A DNA stretch of 64,000 bases from Halomonas binhaiensis (GCF_008329985.2 NZ_CP038437.2:1488001-1552000), one strand, 5' to 3'; positions 17,602 to 26,692 are shown, counted from the first letter of the stretch. Notes: generated from the letters alone by a model not told the origin. Numbers and translations are program-made.

Positions 17602-18573
17602 TTACTGCTGCAGTTCCTGTTCGCCGAAGCGACCTTCGAACAGGGCGGAAGACAGGTAGCGTTCTGCACTATCCGGCAGCACGACCACGATGTTCTTGCC
17701 CTGGAACTCTGGCTCCTGGCTGACCCGCACCGCGGCGACGACAGCGGCTCCAGAGGAAATACCGCACAGAATGCCTTCCTCCAGCATCAAGCGATGGGCC
17801 ATGTCGATGGCATCTTCATTGCTGACCTGTTCAATGCGATCGACCAGGGACATATCGAGGTTGCCTGGGACGAAACCAGCGCCGATCCCTTGAATCTTGT
17901 GTGGCGCGGGTGTCGGTGTTTCCCCTGCTCGGGTTTGCGTCAGGATAGGGGAGGCCGAAGGTTCCACTGCCACGGCGGTGATGTCCTTGCCGCGGCTCTG
18001 CTTGATATGGCGTGCCACACCGGTAAGGGTGCCACCAGTTCCGATACCAGAGACAAACACGTCGACCTCTCCATCGGTATCGTCCCAGATTTCGGGGCCT
18101 GTGGTGTTTTCATGAATGCGCGGGTTAGCCGGGTTGTCGAACTGCTGCGGCATGAAATACTTGTCCGGCTCGGATGTGGCCACTTCTTCGGCTGCTGCAA
18201 TGGCACCGGGCATGCCCTTGGCGGGTTCGGTGAGGATAATTTCTGCACCCAGCGCCTTGAGCACCTTGCGTCGTTCAAGGCTCATTGAAGCAGGCATGGT
18301 CAGCACCAGCGGGTAGCCACGGGCAGCGGCCACATAGGCCAGAGCGATGCCGGTGTTGCCGCTGGTTGGCTCGATGATGGTCATGCCGGGCTTGAGGGCG
18401 CCTTTTTCCTCGGCATCCCAGATCATCGCGGCACCGATTCGGCATTTGACGGAATAGGACGGATTGCGTCCCTCGATCTTGGCCCAGATGGTGGCACCCT
18501 CGTTGACCCGGTTGAGCTTCACCAGGGGAGTGTGGCCGATGGAACGGGAGTTATCATCGTAGATGCGTGCCAT
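17602..18573 (-). CDS. cysK: Cysteine synthase A (O-acetylserine sulfhydrylase)
   Basis: This 323-residue PLP enzyme makes L-cysteine from O-acetylserine and sulfide. The PLP lysine lies in [17 protein letters not shown], the substrate-binding asparagine loop is [11 protein letters not shown], and [10 protein letters not shown] is the phosphate-binding loop. Length and motifs fit CysK rather than CysM; the [11 protein letters not shown] form is the CysK type. GGACAGGACA before the ATG gives a close ribosome-binding site. The gene stands alone, with no sulfate-reduction genes nearby. This is one of the most securely identified genes in the window. Confidence 0.95.
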   Translation of the reverse strand: MARIYDDNSRSIGHTPLVKLNRVNEGATIWAKIEGRNPSYSVKCRIGAAMIWDAEEKGALKPGMTIIEPTSGNTGIALAYVAAARGYPLVLTMPASMSLERRKVLKALGAEIILTEPAKGMPGAIAAAEEVATSEPDKYFMPQQFDNPANPRIHENTTGPEIWDDTDGEVDVFVSGIGTGGTLTGVARHIKQSRGKDITAVAVEPSASPILTQTRAGETPTPAPHKIQGIGAGFVPGNLDMSLVDRIEQVSNEDAIDMAHRLMLEEGILCGISSGAAVVAAVRVSQEPEFQGKNIVVVLPDSAERYLSSALFEGRFGEQELQQ

Positions 18574-18881
18574 TTGTCCTGTCCGTTGTCAGCGAATGAA
18601 TATCGAGAGCTTATGTCTCTCCAGCACCATGAATACTGCGGACTAAGCATATAGAGTTCTATGAATATCGGGTGCTATGTATATAAGAAAAATGCTGAAG
18701 ACCAGGCCAGTGAGAGAAGGTCCAGTCGAGAACGCACCCAGGCAAGAACACCTATCGTCACTATGCCCAGTTTAGGCGACGAAACCAGACATTGGCCAAG
18801 CCCTGGCCCGGATCCTGGCAGTGGTCGAGTTTCGGTTGGCGAGACGCCATGACCTGCCCATGTGGGCAGGTCATGATGGGT
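18574..18881. other. Intergenic region with a strong hairpin
   Basis: No gene is supported in these 308 bp. The part near cysK is AT-rich and presumably holds its promoter. The other end carries the hairpin at 18848-18875 described separately. Confidence 0.4.
18848..18875 (-). terminator. Strong hairpin after tctA
   Basis: CATGACCTGCCC / GGGCAGGTCATG is a perfect 12-bp stem with a 4-nt loop just beyond the tctA stop. No T-run follows on the minus strand, but the stem is strong enough to end or stabilise the transcript of the long minus-strand operon. Confidence 0.55.
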
Positions 18882-20387
18882 TCAGGCTGTCTGAGCGATT
18901 CGCCTTTGGCGATGATGGTGGCGAATGGCCAGCAGAATGGAAATGACTGCCAGCACCAGTAGCGCCAGAGAGATCGGGCGGGTGAGGAACAGCATCCAGT
19001 TGTCATCGGTCATCAGGGCCCGGCGTAGATTGGTTTCCGCGATCGGACCGAGAATCACACCCAAGACCAAAGGTGCCAGGGGATAGTCCAGCTTGCTCAG
19101 GATATATCCCAGCACACCGACACCCAGCAGCAGGTAGACATCCGTGACGCGGTTATTGAGGGCGAAGGCGCCGATGACACAGCACACCAGCACGACAGGG
19201 ACAATCACGAACTTGGGAATCTCCGTTACGCGCAGGAACAGGCGCATGCTGCACATGCATACCAGCAGGACCATGCCCGCTGCCAGCAACATGGCCATGA
19301 ACATGCCATAGACCAGGTCTCCATGATCGAGGATCAGGCGCGGCCCGACACCGATGCCGTGGACCATCAGCGATGCCATCAATACCGCATCGACGGCGCT
19401 GCCGGGTATGCCCAGGGCAATCATGGGGATCAGGCCGCCGCCGGATGTGGCCGAGTTGCCGGATTCCGAGGCAATGACTCCTTCTGGTGTTCCGGTGCCG
19501 AAGGCTTCTGGATGTTTGGAAGCTCGCTTGGCCTGATCGTAGGCCAGCAGATTGGCAATGCTGCCCCCGGCACCGGGAACTGCTCCAATGAACACGCCGA
19601 CCATGGAAGAGCGGATCAGGTTGACCGGGTAGGACAGGGTTTCGCGCAAGGCAGCCATGGGGTGAAATGTCACCCGACCAGGCATGCAGGCCTGGTTGCC
19701 CCTGGTGCCATCTGCAGAGCTCTCCACCTCGGACAGCAGTTGGCTGACCGCGAACATGCCAATCAGGACCACCAGAAATGGCAGGCCATTGGCCAAAAGC
19801 TCGGAATCGAAGGTAAAGCGCGGGACGCCCATCAGTGGGTCCGACCCTACCGTGGCAATGAGTAGCCCAAGTAACCCCGTCATCAGCCCCTTGAGCATGG
19901 ACTTGCCCACCAGGCTGGCGACGACGGTCATGGCGAAGATGATCAACGAAAAGTATTCCCAGGCGCCCAGCTTGACGGCGATCAGGGCCAGCGGTGGAGC
20001 CGCGATGATCAGTACAACGGCGCTGATCAGGGCGCCGAAGAAGGAAGCCCATACCCCCAGAGCCAAGGCTCTGCCGGGTTCGCCATTGCGTGACATGGGG
20101 AAGGCATCGAAGGTGGTGGCCACGGATGATGGTGTGCCCGGAATACCGAGCAGCGCCGCAGAAATAAGCCCCCCGGAATAGCCACCGACATAGACCGCCA
20201 GCATGGTCGCGACGCCTTGCAAGGGTGGCATGGAGAAGGTCAGCGGCAGGGTAAGGACAATGGCCATGGTAATGGTGAAGCCAGGTATGGCCGACGCAAT
20301 GACACCAGCAATGACGCCAAGCAGCATGGTGATCATGGTCATGAGAGTGAACAGCTGTGCCATGCCGTCCAGTAGTGCAGTCATCAT
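18882..20387 (-). CDS. tctA: Tripartite tricarboxylate transporter large permease (TctA)
   Basis: This 501-residue protein has about 12 membrane helices. The TctA signature is near the N-terminus (GVIASAIPGFTITMAIVLTLPLTF, then YVGGYSGGLISAALLGIPGTPSSVATTFD). A second glycine-rich copy is in the middle (GVFIGAVPGAGGSIANLLAYDQAKRASKHPEAFGTGTPEGVIASES), with GLIPMIALGIPGSAVDAVL after it. TctA is the main channel subunit of secondary TTT uptake systems driven by ion gradients. It is the last gene of the local tctC-tctB-tctA set, 29 bp after tctB. The substrate is set by TctC and is unknown. Confidence 0.94.
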   Translation of the reverse strand: MMTALLDGMAQLFTLMTMITMLLGVIAGVIASAIPGFTITMAIVLTLPLTFSMPPLQGVATMLAVYVGGYSGGLISAALLGIPGTPSSVATTFDAFPMSRNGEPGRALALGVWASFFGALISAVVLIIAAPPLALIAVKLGAWEYFSLIIFAMTVVASLVGKSMLKGLMTGLLGLLIATVGSDPLMGVPRFTFDSELLANGLPFLVVLIGMFAVSQLLSEVESSADGTRGNQACMPGRVTFHPMAALRETLSYPVNLIRSSMVGVFIGAVPGAGGSIANLLAYDQAKRASKHPEAFGTGTPEGVIASESGNSATSGGGLIPMIALGIPGSAVDAVLMASLMVHGIGVGPRLILDHGDLVYGMFMAMLLAAGMVLLVCMCSMRLFLRVTEIPKFVIVPVVLVCCVIGAFALNNRVTDVYLLLGVGVLGYILSKLDYPLAPLVLGVILGPIAETNLRRALMTDDNWMLFLTRPISLALLVLAVISILLAIRHHHRQRRIAQTA

Positions 20388-20416
20388 ATCCAGGTTCCTC
20401 GTGGAATCATGATCGG

Positions 20417-20983
20417 TCAGCCCAGCAGGCCGCGTGGCAAGCTGATCACGAAGACATCGCGGAACAGGGCGTCAGCTCCGAATGAAAAGACCACAGCAAT
20501 GACCACGGCGATACATATCTGCCTCAAGGATCTGGCGCCGAGCAACCACTGCCCGAGCATGATGAACAGAAAGGACGCCACGGCGAATCCAAGCCAGGGC
20601 AGTGCCAGAATGAAAACAGCCAGTAGTCCCAGGACTGCGAAGGCGAGGCGATGACGCCATATCCAGGCCGCTGTCTGGCCTTTGGCACCGGGCGAGCGTC
20701 CTTTCAGGTTGCGCAGTTCCTTGGCGATGATGGCGAGGTTGATCAGCATCAGCAGGCCAAGCACGAGACGCGGGAAACTCCCGGAACCCAGGGGTTCCCA
20801 CATGGAGGAGGGCAGCTCTCTCGCCTGCAGGAAAAAATAGCCGAACAGCACCACGAGGATACCGTTCAACATGATATGGGCCAGAGGGTTGGCCCTCCCC
20901 GCAGGAACCAACGGCTCCCCCGAGGGGGAGCGTGTATCACGGGAATGTGTTGTATCGAAGGAATGTGCGGGTTGCGTTTTCAT
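20417..20983 (-). CDS. tctB: Tripartite tricarboxylate transporter small permease (TctB)
   Basis: This 188-residue protein has four membrane helices in the TctB arrangement: AHIMLNGILVVLFGYFF, then FPRLVLGLLMLINLAII, then a pair ending in ALPWLGFAVASFLFIMLGQWLLGAR. TctB is a poorly conserved accessory subunit, so the call rests on topology and position. Its ATG overlaps the tctC stop (ATGA), showing translational coupling. About 30 polar residues precede the first helix. Confidence 0.88.
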   Translation of the reverse strand: MKTQPAHSFDTTHSRDTRSPSGEPLVPAGRANPLAHIMLNGILVVLFGYFFLQARELPSSMWEPLGSGSFPRLVLGLLMLINLAIIAKELRNLKGRSPGAKGQTAAWIWRHRLAFAVLGLLAVFILALPWLGFAVASFLFIMLGQWLLGARSLRQICIAVVIAVVFSFGADALFRDVFVISLPRGLLG

Positions 20984-21945
20984 CGTGCCAGCTTCCCTGC
21001 CAGGCGTTTGAAGGTGGCGTCAGTCTGTTGCAGGTAGTCCGAAAACTCCTCGGGTCCCTGGTACACGACACTGGCGCCGGCACTGTTCACACCCTTGATG
21101 AAATCCTCATCCTCGCTCATGGCCTTGAAGGCATCGGCCAGGACTGCGACACGATCCTCGGCAATTCCCTTGGGGGCGATGATGCCGCGAATGATGTTCA
21201 GCTTGAGTTCGGGATGGCCTAGCTCAGCAAAGGTAGGAACGTCAGGCATTTCTTCCTGGCGCTCCTCACTACCGACGGCAAGAAAGCGCAGATCGCCGTT
21301 CTTGACGAATTCCCCACTGGAGGAAATGTCCCCGATAGCGGCATCGATATGTCCTCCCACCAGGGCGCGAATGCGATCGCCGGTGCCTTCAAAGCCGACA
21401 TAGCGGAACTGAAGTCCCTCGGCATCCTCCATCATCGCTGCGTGTACATGCGGGACGCCGCCGAGAGTGACGCCAAAGCGAACCTCACCGGGGTGTTCCT
21501 TGGCATAGTCGACGAATTCCTGATAGGTGGAGTAAGGGGCATCCCCCTTGACGGTCAGGTATTGAGGTGACTGGGTGACCGCGGCAATCGGAGTGAAGTC
21601 ATCCCAATTGTTGGGTGTCAGTCCGGTATGGTGGGCCACCATGAGCCCTTCGTGAACTTGCCCGACAGTGTAGCCATCGGCATCGCGTTTGGTGAGTTCC
21701 TTCAGGCCAGTGGTACCACTGACGCCGGGCATGTTGATGACGGGCATCGGTTGGCCGAGGTAGGTTTCGGCGTAGTTGGCCACCAGGCGCATCAAGGTAT
21801 CGCTGCCGCCTCCCGGTGACCAGGGAACGATGAATTCCACCGCTTTGTCGGGATAGGCCTCATCTGCGGCCATGGCTGCCGTCGAGGCACCCAGACTCAG
21901 GCTGGTGAGGAACATGGCCAGGGTCGTTTTATAGTGACGCTTCAT
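20980..21945 (-). CDS. tctC: TctC (Bug family) periplasmic solute-binding protein
   Basis: This 321-residue protein has a signal peptide (cleavage near STAAMAADEA) and Bug motifs: VEFIVPWSPGGGSDTLMRLVANY (first ligand loop), VINMPGVSGTTGLKEL, VRFGVTLGGVPHVHAAMMED and GHIDAAIGDISSSGEFVKNG. It delivers solute to the TctA/TctB permease encoded directly downstream. AAGGA lies eight bases before the ATG. It is the most upstream tct gene, but the ChrA pair, gamma-glutamyltransferase and nhaC lie just before it on the same strand, so it may be part of a longer operon. Confidence 0.93.
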   Translation of the reverse strand: MKRHYKTTLAMFLTSLSLGASTAAMAADEAYPDKAVEFIVPWSPGGGSDTLMRLVANYAETYLGQPMPVINMPGVSGTTGLKELTKRDADGYTVGQVHEGLMVAHHTGLTPNNWDDFTPIAAVTQSPQYLTVKGDAPYSTYQEFVDYAKEHPGEVRFGVTLGGVPHVHAAMMEDAEGLQFRYVGFEGTGDRIRALVGGHIDAAIGDISSSGEFVKNGDLRFLAVGSEERQEEMPDVPTFAELGHPELKLNIIRGIIAPKGIAEDRVAVLADAFKAMSEDEDFIKGVNSAGASVVYQGPEEFSDYLQQTDATFKRLAGKLAR

Positions 21946-22061
21946 CTTGATTATCCTTGTTTTACAGAGGATTTAATGGATGGAGTGACGGAGTTTCACC
22001 ATCAACCGGCAATCAGGGCAGCAATTGCCGGCACGGTGCTGGCTGGCGAGTCATTCCTGTA

Positions 22062-22099
22062 GTGATCATCTCCACCGTGATCATCCCCACCGTGATCAG
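22062..22099. repeat. 15-bp tandem repeat at the end of the second chrA
   Basis: GTGATCATCTCCACC (22062-22076) is followed by GTGATCATCCCCACC (22077-22091) and a partial third copy GTGATCAG that contains the stop codon of the chrA gene. The copies differ by single bases. Confidence 0.8.
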
Positions 22100-22626
22100 C
22101 CCAACAGCAGGGCGCCATAGGTGAGGCCGAAGCCAACGACCAGGGCGGGGTGCACTTTTGTTTTCATGAGAAGCAGGGCCGCAACGGCGGCAATGATCAG
22201 GGTGTGGATGAATCCCGAAGTGGCCAGGCTTTCCTCCAGGAAGTTCCAGGTCAGGTAGGCCATCAGAATCATGACGACCGGCCGCACCCATTGGCTCATG
22301 GACTTGACCTTCACCGAGTCGCGATAGCGATAAAGAACGCCGAGGGCGACGATCATGAGAATCAACGATGGTGCCACTGTCGCGAAGATGGCAATGGCAG
22401 CGCCACCGATGCCGGCGACGTCATAACCGATATATCCCGCGATCTTGGTGGCAATAGGACTGGGCAGGGCGTTGCCCAAGGCCAGGGTTTCAGCGAACTG
22501 CGGATGCGTCATCCACCCATAGGTGGCAACGACTTCGTTCTCGATCAGCGGAATGATGGCAGGACCGCCACCATAACCGATGATATTGGGAATGAAGAAA
22601 GCCAGAAATAGCTGCCAGTAGATCAT
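22096..22626 (-). CDS. chrA: Short-chain chromate transporter family protein (second of a pair)
   Basis: This 176-residue single-domain CHR protein contains FFIPNIIGYGGGPAIIPLIENEVV and ETLALGNALPSPIATKIAGYIGYDVAG, the two hallmark blocks of the chromate ion transporter family. Short CHR proteins usually come in pairs that assemble with opposite topology, and the neighbour is the partner. Its start overlaps the first chrA stop by four bases (ATGA). Family members can export chromate, but many pairs have no proven role in metal resistance. The operon context here (gamma-glutamyltransferase, TTT transporter) does not suggest a metal function. Confidence 0.88.
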   Translation of the reverse strand: MIYWQLFLAFFIPNIIGYGGGPAIIPLIENEVVATYGWMTHPQFAETLALGNALPSPIATKIAGYIGYDVAGIGGAAIAIFATVAPSLILMIVALGVLYRYRDSVKVKSMSQWVRPVVMILMAYLTWNFLEESLATSGFIHTLIIAAVAALLLMKTKVHPALVVGFGLTYGALLLG

Positions 22627-23225
22627 TGCGCCCGCTCCTTGGCTTTCGCTTCACTTCCGCTGCCTGATTTCACCTTGCCTTCCCATGGCAGCTTTTCTGG
22701 TCTCAACAGCGCCGCGATGAGCAGAATCCCGATGACCAATCCAGGGTGCAGGCCCAGGCCATAGATCAGGCCTCCGGCTACCAGGCCAATGATGAGTGTC
22801 ATCATCCAGCCAAGACTGACCCGTGACTTGTTGAAGAAGTCCAGAGTGAGCTGGACCATCATTATCATCACCACTGGAATCACCCCTTGGCCCATACCGC
22901 GGACCCAGGACTGATCACCATAGCGGCGATACAGCCCCAGCAGGGCGATCATGGTCAGTGCCAGGGGGACCGTGACGGCCACAACGGCGTTGATGGCACC
23001 CAATGTGCCGCCGACGCGATAACCGATGTAGCCGGCCATCTTGGTCGCGATGGGCCCAGGCAGGGTGTTACCGATGGCCAGAACGTCGGCGAAGTCGCCG
23101 TCATCCATCCATTGGTAGCGTTTCACCGCCTCCTGATGGACCAGCGGGATCATCGAGGGCCCTCCACCGAAACCAAAGATGCCGATGCGGAAAAAGGCCA
23201 GGAACAACTGGATTTGTACGCTCAT
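22623..23225 (-). CDS. chrA: Short-chain chromate transporter family protein (first of a pair)
   Basis: This 200-residue CHR-domain membrane protein has FFRIGIFGFGGGPSMIPLVHQEAV, the conserved FGGGP motif, and DVLAIGNTLPGPIATKMAGYIGYRVGG. The C-terminal tail is short, charged and Lys/Ser-rich. The frame is open to 23288 inside the gamma-glutamyltransferase gene; the ATG at 23223-23225 begins the family N-terminus, 14 bp after the ggt stop. It is coupled to the second chrA by a four-base overlap. It probably forms a heteromeric anion transporter with that partner. Confidence 0.88.
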   Translation of the reverse strand: MSVQIQLFLAFFRIGIFGFGGGPSMIPLVHQEAVKRYQWMDDGDFADVLAIGNTLPGPIATKMAGYIGYRVGGTLGAINAVVAVTVPLALTMIALLGLYRRYGDQSWVRGMGQGVIPVVMIMMVQLTLDFFNKSRVSLGWMMTLIIGLVAGGLIYGLGLHPGLVIGILLIAALLRPEKLPWEGKVKSGSGSEAKAKERAQ

Positions 23226-23239
23226 GCTCAATCCCGCAA

Positions 23240-24886
23240 CTAGAGAACGGCAATGGCGGCATCGGTGCGAGGCTCTGTTCCACCGCAATAAATACCGGTT
23301 TCAGGATCTCGCAGAATGACCTGGCCGCGCCCATAGCTGCGACTGTCGTGCGCTACCTGCATGTTGTGACCGCGTGCTGACATGGCGCGCACCAGTGCAG
23401 TCGGATAGCCGTGCTCAATGCCGATGGTCTTGTCGCCCATCCATTGCCAGCGGGGAGCATCCAAGGCCGCCTGGGGGTTGAGGCCGAAGTCGACCAGGTT
23501 CATGACGACCTGGACATGGCCCTGAGGCTGCATGAAGCCACCCATCACGCCAAAGGGCCCCAGAGCCTTGCCGCCACGCGTGAGGAAACCAGGAATGATG
23601 GTGTGGAAGGTTTTCTTGCCCGGCTGCAGTACGTTGTCGTGAGCTTCATCGAGGCTGAAGTCATGACCGCGGTTCTGCAGCGCAATACCGGTACCGGGGA
23701 CCACGATGCCGGAGCCGAAGCCGTGGTAGTTGCTCTGGATGAAGGACACCATGTTGCCGTCACTATCGGCAGTGGCCAGATACACGGTACCTCCAGCCGC
23801 GGGTTTGCCGGGTTCGGGCGTGATGGCGGTTTCACCGATCAGCGCACGCCGCTCTTCCGTGTAACGCTCAGAGAGCAGCTGCTCGACGGAATACGTCATG
23901 TGGTCCGCTTGCGTGATATGGGCCTTGCCATCGGTATAGGCCAGCTTCATGGCTTCGAGCTGATGATGCAGCAATTCAGGATCATCACGATGGGACGGAG
24001 GGAAGCCATCCAGCAGGCGCAGGGCCATCAGTGCTACCAGCCCCTGGCCGTTGGGGGGAATTTCCCACACATCGACATCGCGGTAACGAGCGTTGATCGG
24101 GGTCACCCATTCAGGCTGATAGGCAGCCAGGTCTTCCTTGCGCAGGTAGCCTCCGGTCTGGCGCGAGAATGCATCGATCTTCTCGGCCAGCTCACCACGA
24201 TAGAAGCTTTCTGCCTGGGTAGCGGCGATTGCTTCCAGTGTCTTGGCCTGATCCTCGCACCGGAACCATTCTCCTGCCTGGGGCGCTGTGCCTTCGATGG
24301 TGAAGGTATCGAACCATGGGGCGGTGGCAGGGCCCTGTTCCAGTTGGCGCTTGAAGGTTTCGGTGTCTCGCTGCCAGAGGCTGGCAATGACGGGCGAGAC
24401 GGGAAAGCCCTCCCGGGCGAGACGAATGGCAGGCTTGAGCAGGCTGGCAAAATCGAGCTTGCCGAAGCGGCGTGAAAGCTCCGCCCAGGCGGATGGTGTT
24501 CCAGGTACGGTGACGGGTGTCCAACCATGCAGTGGCATCTGTTCATGGCCGGCTGCGCGTACAGCATCCCGGGTCAATGCCTGAGGGGCAACGCCACTGG
24601 CATTGAGCCCATGCAATTCCCCATTGCCCTGATTGTCGGAAGCGATCCACACCAGGGCGAAAGCATCGCCGCCAATGCCACAGCCCGTAGGTTCGACGAT
24701 GGTAAGTGCTGCCGCCGTGGCGATGGCAGCATCCACTGCATTGCCGCCCTGGGCCAGAATATCCCGTCCGATCTGGGCCGCCTGTGGCTGGGAAGCCGCT
24801 ACCATGCCGTGCCGCGAATAGGTCGGGCTGCGCCGGGAGGGGTAGGGAGTGGCGTCAGGATAGGGATGTCGAGATGGTGATGTCAT
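23240..24886 (-). CDS. ggt: Gamma-glutamyltransferase family Ntn hydrolase
   Basis: This 548-residue protein matches the GGT proenzyme fold. VEPTGCGIGGDAFALVW lies in the large subunit. The autocleavage site is GGTVYLATADSDGNMVSFIQ with Thr near residue 367 as the new N-terminal nucleophile, followed by GVMGGFMQPQGHVQVVMNLVDFGLNPQAALDAPRW. GGTs hydrolyse or transfer the gamma-glutamyl group of glutathione and gamma-glutamyl amides; some relatives act as cephalosporin acylases. There is no signal peptide, unlike classical periplasmic GGT, so it should be cytoplasmic like YwrD-type members. AAGGAG lies five bases before the ATG. Confidence 0.9.
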   Translation of the reverse strand: MTSPSRHPYPDATPYPSRRSPTYSRHGMVAASQPQAAQIGRDILAQGGNAVDAAIATAAALTIVEPTGCGIGGDAFALVWIASDNQGNGELHGLNASGVAPQALTRDAVRAAGHEQMPLHGWTPVTVPGTPSAWAELSRRFGKLDFASLLKPAIRLAREGFPVSPVIASLWQRDTETFKRQLEQGPATAPWFDTFTIEGTAPQAGEWFRCEDQAKTLEAIAATQAESFYRGELAEKIDAFSRQTGGYLRKEDLAAYQPEWVTPINARYRDVDVWEIPPNGQGLVALMALRLLDGFPPSHRDDPELLHHQLEAMKLAYTDGKAHITQADHMTYSVEQLLSERYTEERRALIGETAITPEPGKPAAGGTVYLATADSDGNMVSFIQSNYHGFGSGIVVPGTGIALQNRGHDFSLDEAHDNVLQPGKKTFHTIIPGFLTRGGKALGPFGVMGGFMQPQGHVQVVMNLVDFGLNPQAALDAPRWQWMGDKTIGIEHGYPTALVRAMSARGHNMQVAHDSRSYGRGQVILRDPETGIYCGGTEPRTDAAIAVL

Positions 24887-24934
24887 GGTGACTCCTTGTC
24901 ATGAGGGAATCGGTTGAATTTGAAAATATCGATT

Positions 24935-26428
24935 TTATCTGCCGGGATCGGGCCGTTGTTCTAGCGTTCGCTCTAGCGTTCGTTCCGGAGCTCGTTCCGA
25001 AGTTCGTTGCGGATGCGATGGCTTGCGTTCATGGCCGAGGCCCAGGCCGGTGATGACAAACAACAGGGAAAAGATGATCGCGCCATAACAGAGAATGGCA
25101 TATGGCAAGAACTCGGCAGTGGCCACGCCCAGAGTGGCGGCGGTGAAGGCGCCGGTGACACCCCATGGCACCAGAGGCGAAAGGGTGGTGCCGGTATCTT
25201 CCAGAATGCGTGACAGGTTCTTGGCAGGTGTGCCGGTGTTTTCCACCAGGGGACGCAGCAGCGGCCCCAGCAGCGAAAAGGTCACGTAGTAGCTGCCGGT
25301 CAGCAGGAACGCCAGGCTGTGCAGACCCATGGCGCTACCCAGAACCTGGCGCCGACTCGCGTGCTTGCGGTTGAGCATGGCGATAGCGGCATCCAGCGTG
25401 CCAGCACTCTTGAAGGGAGCCCCCAGCAATGCCGCGGCAATCAGCACGGCAACGGTAGACATCATCGCCTGCAGGCCGCCCCGTGAGAGCATTTCATCCA
25501 CCATGGCAACGCCTGTTTTGGCGTTATAGCCACTGTCCATGGCCTGGCCGATATCTGCCAAGGTGGCGCCTTGCAGCACGACAGCGATAACGGCGGCACT
25601 GAGAATGCCGATGACGAAGGCTGGCAGTACCGGCTTCTTCAGCAGAATGCAGCCGAATACTACCAATGGAGGCAGAAATGTCAGCGGGTTGGCGCTGAAG
25701 TGTTCCCCCAGGGTCGCAATGATGATCTGGGTCTGTTCCGGTGTGCCTGTGGCCGATACCGAAACGCCATGCCCCAACCAGGCGTATACCGCAAGGGCGA
25801 TCAAGTAGGCCGGCAGGGTGGAATACAGCATGTGGCGGATATGCGAAGCGATATTGACGCCACATACAGCGGAGGCCATCACCGTGGTATCGGACAGTGG
25901 CGAGAGCTTGTCGCCGAAGAAGGTACCGGTGATGATGGCACCAGCGGCATAGGCAGGGGGAATGCCGATTCCCTGGGCGACGCCCATCAGGGCGATGCCG
26001 ATGGTGCTCAGCGTTCCCCAGGAGGTACCCGCCATGACTGACATCAGTGAGCAGGACAGGCAAGCGGCGACCAGGAACCATGCCGGGGAGAGGGACTCCA
26101 GGCCCAATGTGACCATGGCGGGGATGGTGCCTGACAGAATCCATACGCCAACCATCATGCCCACGCACATCAGAATCAGGATGGGGATCAGCATGGCCTG
26201 GATGCCGCTGAGCAGGTCCTTTTCCAGGCGCGACCAGGGAATGCCCCAGAGCAGACTCAAGGCCATGGCCATGCAGCCCGAGAGTATCAGAGCGATCGCG
26301 GTAGGAATGTCAAACAAGAGAATCAACAGCAGCAGGCTGCCAACCGTGACCGTCAGCAGCGCGAAGTGTTGCAGGCTGGAAAACCCCGGTGCGGACCTGG
26401 ATGAGGAAACATCACTGTCCTTGTTCAT
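24935..26428 (-). CDS. nhaC: NhaC family Na+/H+ antiporter-like permease
   Basis: This 497-residue protein has about 11-12 membrane helices. NhaC-type motifs include GTSWGTLSTIGIALMGVAQGIGIPPAYAAGAIITGTFFGDKLSPLSDTT and TGTTLSPLVPWGVTGAFTAATLGV. Members are sodium/proton antiporters or amino-acid (malate-lactate, tyrosine) exchangers. The C-terminal tail holds a short tetrapeptide repeat (RTSE-RAPE-RTLE-RTLE) encoded by a 12-bp DNA repeat. I chose the ATG at 26428 with GAGG six bases upstream over the GTG two codons earlier. It lies 48 bp upstream of ggt on the same strand. In this context solute/cation exchange is as likely as sodium homeostasis. Confidence 0.88.
   Translation of the reverse strand: MNKDSDVSSSRSAPGFSSLQHFALLTVTVGSLLLLILLFDIPTAIALILSGCMAMALSLLWGIPWSRLEKDLLSGIQAMLIPILILMCVGMMVGVWILSGTIPAMVTLGLESLSPAWFLVAACLSCSLMSVMAGTSWGTLSTIGIALMGVAQGIGIPPAYAAGAIITGTFFGDKLSPLSDTTVMASAVCGVNIASHIRHMLYSTLPAYLIALAVYAWLGHGVSVSATGTPEQTQIIIATLGEHFSANPLTFLPPLVVFGCILLKKPVLPAFVIGILSAAVIAVVLQGATLADIGQAMDSGYNAKTGVAMVDEMLSRGGLQAMMSTVAVLIAAALLGAPFKSAGTLDAAIAMLNRKHASRRQVLGSAMGLHSLAFLLTGSYYVTFSLLGPLLRPLVENTGTPAKNLSRILEDTGTTLSPLVPWGVTGAFTAATLGVATAEFLPYAILCYGAIIFSLLFVITGLGLGHERKPSHPQRTSERAPERTLERTLEQRPDPGR
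24959..25018. repeat. 12-bp tandem repeats in the nhaC 3' end
   Basis: Five consecutive 12-bp units begin at 24959 (TTCTAGCGTTCG, CTCTAGCGTTCG, TTCCGGAGCTCG, TTCCGAAGTTCG, TTGCGGATGCGA). They diverge progressively, and in the minus-strand frame they encode the RT(L/S)E-type repeat at the protein C-terminus. Confidence 0.75.
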
Positions 26429-26446
26429 GAACACCCTCGTCTCATT

Positions 26447-26532
26447 ATTGTTGGGTAGTAACTGTCGTTGGATCGTAGCGATTGTCAGGTAGTCACTATT
26501 GCCGAGCAGTAACTAATGCTGGGTAGCAACTA
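26447..26532. repeat. Five-unit ~17-bp degenerate repeat array between nhaC and gntR
   Basis: Consecutive units start at 26447, 26464, 26481, 26498 and 26516, with lengths 17, 17, 17, 18 and 17. Most resemble ATTGTTGGGTAGTAACT; the second is the most diverged. The array sits in the divergent control region. Confidence 0.7.
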
Positions 26533-26610
26533 ACGTCTTGGCGTGTAAAATCGTTAGTTCTAATTAAAATCGATTTAATGGGCTTCAATATGAACTAGCC
26601 CTTGGCGTGC

Positions 26611-26663
26611 GTCAATTGGCGACGTACTGTCAATTGGCGACGTACTGTCAATTGGCGACGTAC
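26611..26663. repeat. Three 18-bp tandem repeats in front of gntR
   Basis: GTCAATTGGCGACGTACT occurs at 26611-26628 and 26629-26646, and a third copy (17 of 18 bases) starts at 26647. They lie 30-80 bp before the GntR start codon and each contains CAATTG and ACGT palindromes. They may be regulator binding sites or simple slippage products. Confidence 0.9.
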
Positions 26664-26692
26664 ACTGCAGATGGATTCATGAGAATGGTGAT

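Noticed and set aside
22096..23225. Chromate resistance determinant
   Set aside because: Only short CHR pairs within an organic-solute operon, with no chrB or other metal genes; a metal role is not supported by context.
23411..24475. 354-codon plus-strand frame opposite ggt
   Set aside because: Antisense shadow of the gamma-glutamyltransferase gene with low-complexity composition and no ribosome-binding site.
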